NCBI RefSeq assembly: GCF_003473485.1
Contig: NC_053049.1
Span: 11,160,001 to 11,224,000, forward strand
Direction of reading: 5' to 3'
Source: Medicago truncatula
Lineage: Eukaryota > Streptophyta > Magnoliopsida > Fabales > Fabaceae
DNA: 64,000 nucleotides
The notes beneath the pieces were generated by a model. That model had not been told where the DNA came from. It worked only from the letters and a program-made list of their open reading frames with translations, and searched no databases. This document shows positions 57,243-64,000 of this stretch, piece by piece (position 1 is the stretch's first letter; every line of letters starts with the position of its first letter). The translations under genes were made by a program, and so were the position numbers.

Positions 57243-57755
57243 ATGAAAATGGAAATGAAGAGAGATGCAGTTGAAAGTAATACTAATGATTTTGAGTTGC
57301 AAAGAGTTGGAAATGAAGATTCTTTAGGTTTTGAGAGAGCTGCAGAGGAAGAAGATGAAGACTATGAATGTGAAAGAGTAGAAGATTCTTTGATTGAGGA
57401 AGCAAATGAAGACAATGAACGTGAAATAGTAGAAGATTCTATGGATTTTGAAAGAGTTGTAGTGGAAGAAGATGAAGACTATGAGTGTGAAAGAGTAGAA
57501 GATTCTTTGATTGAGGAAGAAGATGAAGATGGAGACAATGAACGTGAAATAGTAGAAGATTCTATGGATTTTGAAAGAGTTGTTGAGGAAGAAGATGAAG
57601 ACTATGAAGATTCTCTTACAGAGGAAGAAGATGAAAATGATTTTGGACTGGATTTTGAGCTAGTTGCGGTGGAAGAATATGAAGGTTTACAAGAAGAAGA
57701 AAAAAGAGAAGTTGTGGAGGCCATGCTAAAAATTTACCTTCCAATACTTTATTAA
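57243..57755 (+). CDS. Acidic repeat protein encoded inside the mariner-like element, 170 aa
   Basis: The frame is open much further upstream (from 56901), but the run MKMEMKRDAVESN begins at 57243, about 35 bases after a TATATATA string (57202-57211). I took that Met as the start. The protein is dominated by Glu and Asp and contains three related units of about 43 residues: FERV..EEDEDYECERVEDS, then LIEE...DNEREIVEDSMD. The last unit is shortened. No enzyme motif, signal peptide or membrane segment is seen. It points towards the transposase gene and lies wholly between the terminal repeats. It could be an accessory protein of the element, a captured host exon or an expressed pseudogene. I do not recognise a family. 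Confidence 0.6.
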   Translation: MKMEMKRDAVESNTNDFELQRVGNEDSLGFERAAEEEDEDYECERVEDSLIEEANEDNEREIVEDSMDFERVVVEEDEDYECERVEDSLIEEEDEDGDNEREIVEDSMDFERVVEEEDEDYEDSLTEEEDENDFGLDFELVAVEEYEGLQEEEKREVVEAMLKIYLPILY

Positions 57756-58050
57756 AACATGATATAAATGGTGTTGTGTTTTTGTTTATCGCGAACTTTA
57801 ATTTTATGTTGGTTTCTGTTGTTGGTAAGACATGTTTTATTTATATCAATGCTAGCAGCTTTTCTTTTCCTGTTATATGCAAAGCCAGCTTTCCTTTATT
57901 TATATCAATCTCGCATTTTCCTTATTTGAGTTGCAATGGAATGGCCACTACATACCCATTATTCAAGTCAGGAATTAAAAAAATGTGTAAGAGAAAATTA
58001 CTCTAAATAAAGACAAACCATCATATAACATGTCCATTTAAACAAATAAG

Positions 58051-59976
58051 TTACATCAAATAATCAAGAACATCTTGAACCAATGTTGGGTCACATTTCA
58101 TTCGTCTCGGCAACTTGCCTTGACGTTCCAGCATTTCTTTCTTCATGTGAGGAATACTATACTTGTTGGAACCTCTTGCTTTCATGATTTCAATCATACA
58201 CAATTGCAAACTTAAAAATAAACGATTTGAGAGCACCACCGAATATTCTTCAAATGATTTCACAACCGCATTCACAAGCTCGTCAACAGATTTAGGTGCC
58301 TTCGATTTAGGTGCCTTCTTATGTTGTAAAGATTGAATAGCTCTGAAAAATCCAAGATCCAAAAATATTTAAATCTGGAGAGTTTGCAGGCTGACACATT
58401 AGTCGAATATCAAATCCATTTTGTGAAGCTGCTCTACAAAAATCTTCATCATCACAACTAATGTGAGTTCTTGCATTGTCTTGTTGAATAAATATTGGAC
58501 GACCTATATCCTCTCTTGGCCATATCTCCATTGTGTTAGGTAAGACTTGTTTAAGCATGAATTGCTTTATTATTTCTCTAGTAACCGAAGTCATTGGTTT
58601 GGTCTCTAGTGTTCCAGCAGCTCTATTTTTACTTGACCTCTTGGCTGGCTCTAGTGTGACAAAGGGAAATATACCAATTTTTCTAGAGAATACTTCATTT
58701 CTTTGTGCGTCGAACCTTGGGCGAGCTATTGCAGCTAAGAACATGACTTTTCCAATAAATTTTTTACTACTACAATTGCGTTCTGGATCTTCTTCATCTG
58801 GTAGTAAGTAGTATTTCTCATTCTTTTTCGTCATATTAAACCATTTTTCATCAATATGAATGATGTTATACATTTCCGAGAAAATTGGATTATGAGGCAA
58901 GCTGGAACTTTCAAGCATTGATAAACAAAAGCGCAATCTCGCTCTTTTATGTTCTTCAGTTAGAGAAGGTTTTATAGCACTTGAATGTTTTCGTATGTCT
59001 CCCGACTTTACACGCCGATGTATTGTGGATGCACTAACATCCAATGCACAAGAAAGATCTCTCATTGTTGTTCTTTTAGACAAAGGAATCTCACGCATAC
59101 GATCAACATCAAGTTGAATTCTTTTTCGGCCACAATTTTTTGTTAATTTATGGGATACATCAACATATGGACCATCATTTTTTCCTTGTTTCCAAATGCG
59201 TTGAACTGTACGAATGGAAACGGAAAATTGTGAAGCCACCGCTCTTGTCTCACCTCTTTTTAATTTTCTTTCTGAACTCTTCTCCAAAAGAGCCTCAAAT
59301 ATGGCTCTTCTTTCATCATTACGTAACTTTCTTTTTGTAGTAAGGCTTGTTGCTGCTTGTTCAATATTTTCATCATCACCTACAAAAAGAATATTACGTA
59401 CGTCGAATTAAAAAAATGGAGTAACTATAATCCTATAGAAAAATTAAATAAGAATTGTCATCAAAATATACCTGTGTCATATGATAAATTACTGATCGAT
59501 GATGAAATTTGTGGTGTAGAAATTGCTGAAATTTGATCAATGTCATATAATTCTAATAAAAATATAAAATGGTGTTAAAAAGTACTCCAATAAAGCATTG
59601 CTAAATACACTAAAAAGAACGTAGGATCAATGGAGATTCATTTAGAGTATTATATGTTCAATGGAGATTCATGAAAGCATTGCTAAATACTGTGTACATA
59701 AACATGAAGAAAAAAATTTAAAAGATAAAGATACAAATGAAGAAAAAAACACAAATGGAATCACTTAGAGATGTACATACCAGTATTTAAATTTGATTGA
59801 GGCATTATTTCTTCTATTGGTGTATCATCCTCCATAAATATGTCATCATTTAAATCAAAAGGAAAAAGAGTTGATGAAGAAGTTTGAAGCATTGAAGTAG
59901 AAGTAATTTGATTGATGTTATCATCAAATTTTTCTATCGTAGGAGTAACATTCAAATCTATTTCTCTCATAGTCAT
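58051..59976 (-). pseudogene. Mariner-like transposase gene, 3 exons, single frameshift
   Basis: Minus-strand exons: 59976-59781, 59552-59472, 59379-58051, with GT-AG introns. Length is about 534 residues if read through one frameshift. Exon 1: MTMREIDLNVTP and FPFDLNDDIFMED, a regulatory-looking N-terminus. Exon 3 starts with a DNA-binding helix-turn-helix region (RGETRAVASQFSVSIRTVQR, then RDLSCALDVSASTIHRRV). The DDE/D catalytic centre follows: HIDEKWF, FIQQDNARTHI and QPANSPDLN, giving the D...D...D39D triad of plant mariners. Immediately after SPDLN the frame is lost because an A5 run at 58361-58365 has one base too many. The original frame resumes as LDLGFFRAIQ and continues to the C-terminus at 58051. 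All else is intact, so inactivation looks recent, or the extra base is a sequencing error. Confidence 0.92.
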
Positions 59977-60499
59977 TTTATGATATAGAATTGATGTGTT
60001 TAATACTCCTACTAAACTGGTCTATTTATAAAGATTAACAATGAAAAGCATTTTGGCGCTGAACAGAAAAAAATTGGCAAAATTAAATTTACAAGTTGGC
60101 GCAATTTTTGTGGACAAAACATTTTAAAGCATGGTTGGTGCAATTTTTTTGGACAGAAAATTTTAAAGCATGGTTGGCGCATATGTAATTTTTACTCTGA
60201 GTATTATGATCTCGTGGAGTACAAAGCTTGCCTTTCCATATATCCATGCTTAGTGCCTTTTCGTACATCCACGTGAGACAAATTAGAAAAAGATGCATTC
60301 AATATTGGAACCTGTGCCTTTCTAATTGATTAAAAAATAGTAAGGCTATTTCAGTAAAATTGCTATGATATTTGACTAAATGATTGCATTCCTTAATCTG
60401 TGTGAAAATGGCTAAAGCGACACTCATTTTGAAACGGAGGGAGTATGTTCTATCTATCTATTTAATGTTCTTCTCGATAAAATTGAGTTAGATATCACT

Positions 60500-60700
60500 A
60501 TGATATGAATACGAAAATTATTTATAAATTAAACCTCGTATTTTTTTTTTTGTTTTTGAAAATTTAGTATGGCGATAATGGAAAGATTAAGCCGGATGAT
60601 CAGTCGCACCGTCATAAACTATTGATTGGTCCAACACAAGAGTTGTTGGCACTTGAAGGATTCGAATCCGAGATCTATAGAGGATCAAACATAGTTAAAT
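60500..60700. repeat. Continuation of the AT-hook unit 3' flank, after the mariner
   Basis: AAAATTATTTATAAATTAAA, then AAAGATTAAGCCGGATGAT and TTGATTGGTCCAACACAAGA match 49750-49960 downstream of copy A in order and orientation. Confidence 0.75.
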
Positions 60701-60925
60701 TCACAGACAATATTCAACTTTTCAAGATGATATATTAATCAATTATTTTGTCGTCCAAAATTATTGTCACTTTTGAAAAAAGAGGTCGTCCCAAAACAAT
60801 TATCATTTTCAAGAAAAGAAGTGCGATGATAACATGACAAAAAAAAAAATCAGAGACTAATACGACACCGTATTTCATAGTGTATTTTTTCCTTTTCTTT
60901 CTTTTCCTCTTGTTTGCGCGGCCAT

Positions 60926-61220
<295 letters not shown>

Positions 61221-61478
61221 CCTATAGCTCAACTATCGCTCTCTGCTTCTTCCCCATACATCTTCCCACCCACCTCTCTACAACCTTTGTTTATCTCTCT
61301 CGGTCATGTGCTTTATCTCTCACAATTTTGGACTAACAGCTACATCTCAGAACACCTTTATTTCTCAATCACCACAAAAAAAAAAAAAAATTGGTTTGTG
61401 TGACTTCAATCACCACAAAAAAAATGGTTTAACACGATCAAGATTTAAAGCTTTGTTGCAAAAAATCTAAAAAATTAA

Positions 61479-61950
61479 GGGTTAAATATGTTTTTGGTCC
61501 CTATAAATATACCAACTTTTCGTTTTAGTCCCTCTAAAAGTTTCCTTCAACTTTTAGTCCCTCAAAAATTTTCCATCTTCACTTTTAGAATTCATATTTT
61601 TGAATAAAATTTTGCATAAAAAGTCAAAATATTATAAGAATTTCTCCCAAAAAAACTTAGAATTTTTTAAGAAAACATGAATTTAATATGAATTTTTATA
61701 TTTTTGACGGTTAACAATTCATAATTAATTTATGTTTTGTTAAAAAATTCTAATTTTTTGGGAGAATTTTTTTTACAATATTCTACACATTTCTGCACAA
61801 TTTCATTAAAAAATAAAAAAAATTAACTTAAAAATAAGGACCAAAATTAGTGATTGAAAATTTTATAGGGACTAACAGTTGAAGGAAAATTTTAGAGGGA
61901 CTAAAACGAAAAGTTGGTATATTTATAGGGATCAAAAACATATTTAACCC
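61479..61950. mobile_element. Mutator-type MITE, GGGTTAAATATRTTTTTGG family, copy 3
   Basis: Termini GGGTTAAATATGTTTTTGGT and (reversed) GGGTTAAATATGTTTTTGAT. Direct AAAAAATTAA flanks (9-10 bp) lie on both sides. The internal AAAAGTTTCCTTCAACTTTT phrase recurs inverted. Confidence 0.9.
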
Positions 61951-61969
61951 AAAAAATTAATTACGTTTC

Positions 61970-63740
61970 TTCCACATGTCAACCACATCACATGAAAACA
62001 AAACATGATGCCTTTCCAAAACAAATGTGAACCACCAAATTGCAAGACATGCATACAAATATTAGACGTCTGCACACCAGACATCCCAACCAAAGCAGAA
62101 CATATAACCAAGTGCTACCAAAGAAATCACAATACAAAAAGAGATTATTAATAAATTCCTCTTTTCTGCAACCTTTCGAGCACAACAAAGATCGTAAAGG
62201 AGCCACTCTATGATGCACTATATTGTCTTTTATCAAAATCCTCTTATTTAGAGTTCTCCATGCCAACAAGGAGACTTTTAAAGCCGCAACTTCATTCCAA
62301 CTAATGTATGAATAAGGGTCATCACAACTATTCTAATCATAATTAGTGAGAATATGATAAACTCCTTTTACCAAATATCCTTCTTATGTGTCAAATTTCC
62401 AAATCCACATGTCACATTAACCTGTACGAAAAAGTTATCCAAAACATAAACACACTCGGCTACATGCTCATCTTCCCATGCAAAGAGTCAGCTCTTGCAC
62501 TACCACCCATGGCCATCTAACCCCCAAACTAAAGTCATCTTCTCAACAACAGAAATACCACTATCAACTTATAAATAAATAAAAACGACTAAATTTAGAT
62601 CGTAAAAGACCTCATTATAACCATGAATCATTCTTAAATGAAGTATTTTCACTGTCACCAACTCTACGAAACAATCCCTCCTTAAACCACCATTCATCTC
62701 TCACGCCTACACTCTCCCTGACACCACATAAGTCCTTCCTCCACCTAGACGCCTTACTACCTCAACCTTTAATACAACTACCCTAAAACCCATTTTGGAA
62801 ACCAACAGTTCGTATCATAACCCCTTGATCAACATGCATCTCCAACCCCATTTTCCCAACAACGTCAAATTAAATTCACTAATCATCAATCCTTCAACCT
62901 CCATATAAAAAAAATATTATTCCAATGAATCAAATTAATTGTTCAAATTTCCTCACTCTCATGCCACAAAAAAAGATTTAGAAAGGAATCAATTAAATAA
63001 ATGATATCTATAGAAGCCTTGAAGAAGGAAATAAAATAAATCATACGCGTATGCAATACATATTTGATGAGAACAAGTCGACCACCCATGAACAAGTTTT
63101 TACTCTTCCAACCAAATCGTCTTTTACGAATACTCGGAATCAACAGATGTCAAAAAGATAAACGTTCAAGACTCCCACCAATAGGAAGACTCAAGTAAAC
63201 AAAAGAAATTTTATCGATCTTAGAGTTTAAAACCACGATCGTTTCTACCAACCAAGAATCCTCCATGTTGGCACCTACTAACACACTCTTATGGAAATTC
63301 ACTTAGACTTGATATCAATTTAAAGCTGATATCAATTTTAACTGAATCACATTACACAAACTCTTCTCACCCAAAATTAGTTTATCATTAGCAAATTGGA
63401 GATGAGAATATGAAATGAAGAATCCACACCCACATAATAACTTGAGAAGAGACCCGCTTCCACATAATAGTTTAACATCCCATTCAAACCTTCAACAACA
63501 TTGAGAAACATAAAAGGTGATTGGGGGTCACTTTGGTGCAAGCCCCTTCACAATACTCTATAATTCGCCGACACCATCTACAAGTAAAGACCGGTTTTAT
63601 CATGACATCTTCGAAGTATTCCCACTCAACGGAATCATACACCTTTTCAAAATTGAATGTGAACAAAGATTAGCTCCCTCTTTTGCTTCTTGGCATCAAC
63701 TAAGAACTCATTTGCAGTTGTAACCATCCAAAATCTAACG
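61970..63740 (-). mobile_element. Degraded LINE ORF2 (RT to zf-RVT)
   Basis: On the minus strand, 63666-63484 encodes FNFEKVYDSVEWEYFEDVM (the RT FEKAYDSVDW motif). 63143-62943 encodes RFGWKSKNLFMGGRLVLIKY and then FFKASIDII. 62269-61988 encodes AWRTLNKRILIKDNIVHHR and then FFGSTWLYVLLWLG of zf-RVT. Frames shift and stops intervene, so it is dead. It overlaps no intact gene. Confidence 0.85.
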
Positions 63741-64000
63741 ACCTTTAAAAAATGTTGTTTGATATGCGAATTGAACATGTGTTTTTAAGTGGAGGTAATG
63801 TTTACCTTACAAGTCGGTTTTGTAAGTGATGAATTAAACCAATTCAAATTCTAAGATGATATGAGAGTTTATCTATGATCCATTGGACCATGTGCTATAA
63901 AGTCACCACTCTCGGGCAACACTCCTGATGACTAATCCTAGACATGTGAAGGGTGTGTTTATAAAGACATTTATGAGATATAGTGTGAACATGTGTTTGT
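63741..64000. other. Right-edge stretch, nothing identified
   Basis: No gene or bounded repeat is seen. It may belong to the same LINE or to another element running out of the window. Confidence 0.4.

Larger units (their letters stand above)
56885..60443 (-). mobile_element. Near-complete mariner-like element (plant MLE, Soymar-type)
   Basis: The left terminus CTCCCTCCGTTTTAAAATGA matches the reversed right terminus CTCCCTCCGTTTCAAAATGA, both continuing GTGTCRCTTTAGC. TA duplications lie at 56883-56884 and 60444-60445. The 3559 bp length suits plant MLEs. It contains a three-exon transposase gene on the minus strand and a convergent acidic-protein frame on the plus strand. It sits in the 3' flank of AT-hook copy B; the corresponding flank of copy A lacks it, so it inserted after the duplication. 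Confidence 0.94.

Noticed and set aside
57243..57755. Acidic frame as a low-complexity artefact
   Set aside because: Not fully dismissed: it keeps an open frame over three unequal repeats and has a TATA-like string, so it was reported with moderate confidence instead.

Overview
The window is plant nuclear DNA: very AT-rich, intron-bearing genes scattered among small inverted-repeat transposons, LINE remnants and SINEs. The gene families and repeat types suit a legume, and Medicago truncatula or a close relative is my best guess. That is an inference from general familiarity, not a database match.

Five genes look intact. (1) A ferric reductase oxidase (FRO) gene on + at 6416-12020 has eight exons giving a 716-residue protein; its last intron needs a GC-AG splice pair. 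(2) A TIR-NB-ARC-LRR resistance gene on - at 12578-17234 has five exons giving 1137 residues; it converges on the FRO gene with a small transposon between their 3' ends. (3) A one-exon RING-H2 E3 ligase gene lies on + at 25311-25823. (4, 5) Two tandem copies of an uncharacterised AT-hook-like protein gene lie on + at 48229-49210 and 55187-56299. Copy A lacks 49 in-frame codons present in copy B.

Layout: 0-6 kb is LINE and SINE debris and a cluster of MITEs upstream of FRO. 6.4-17.2 kb holds the FRO/TNL convergent pair. 17.2-25 kb holds MITEs, a SINE, a MULE-like element and a large decayed LINE (about 21.0-24.4 kb, -). 25.3-25.8 kb is the RING-H2 gene. 26-48 kb is transposon territory: a LINE interrupted by a Mutator-type element that itself carries a nested second one, a tandem array with Helitron-like hairpins, a signal-recognition-particle-receptor fragment, a deleted mariner derivative and a decayed plant-mobile-domain (PMD) gene flanked by repeated small palindromes. 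48-61 kb is the AT-hook tandem duplication. Its second unit is split by an essentially complete 3.56 kb mariner-like element at 56885-60443. 61-64 kb holds a 289 bp CT microsatellite, a MITE and a decayed LINE.

The most unusual structure is the mariner-like element. It has matching terminal inverted repeats and TA duplications and a three-exon transposase broken by one extra base in a homopolymer. It also carries a second, convergent open reading frame encoding a very acidic, internally repeated protein. The transposase N-terminus carries DLN (EAR-like) motifs that recur in the deleted derivative 18 kb away. Many small elements show exact 9 bp target duplications, which identifies them as Mutator-type MITEs.
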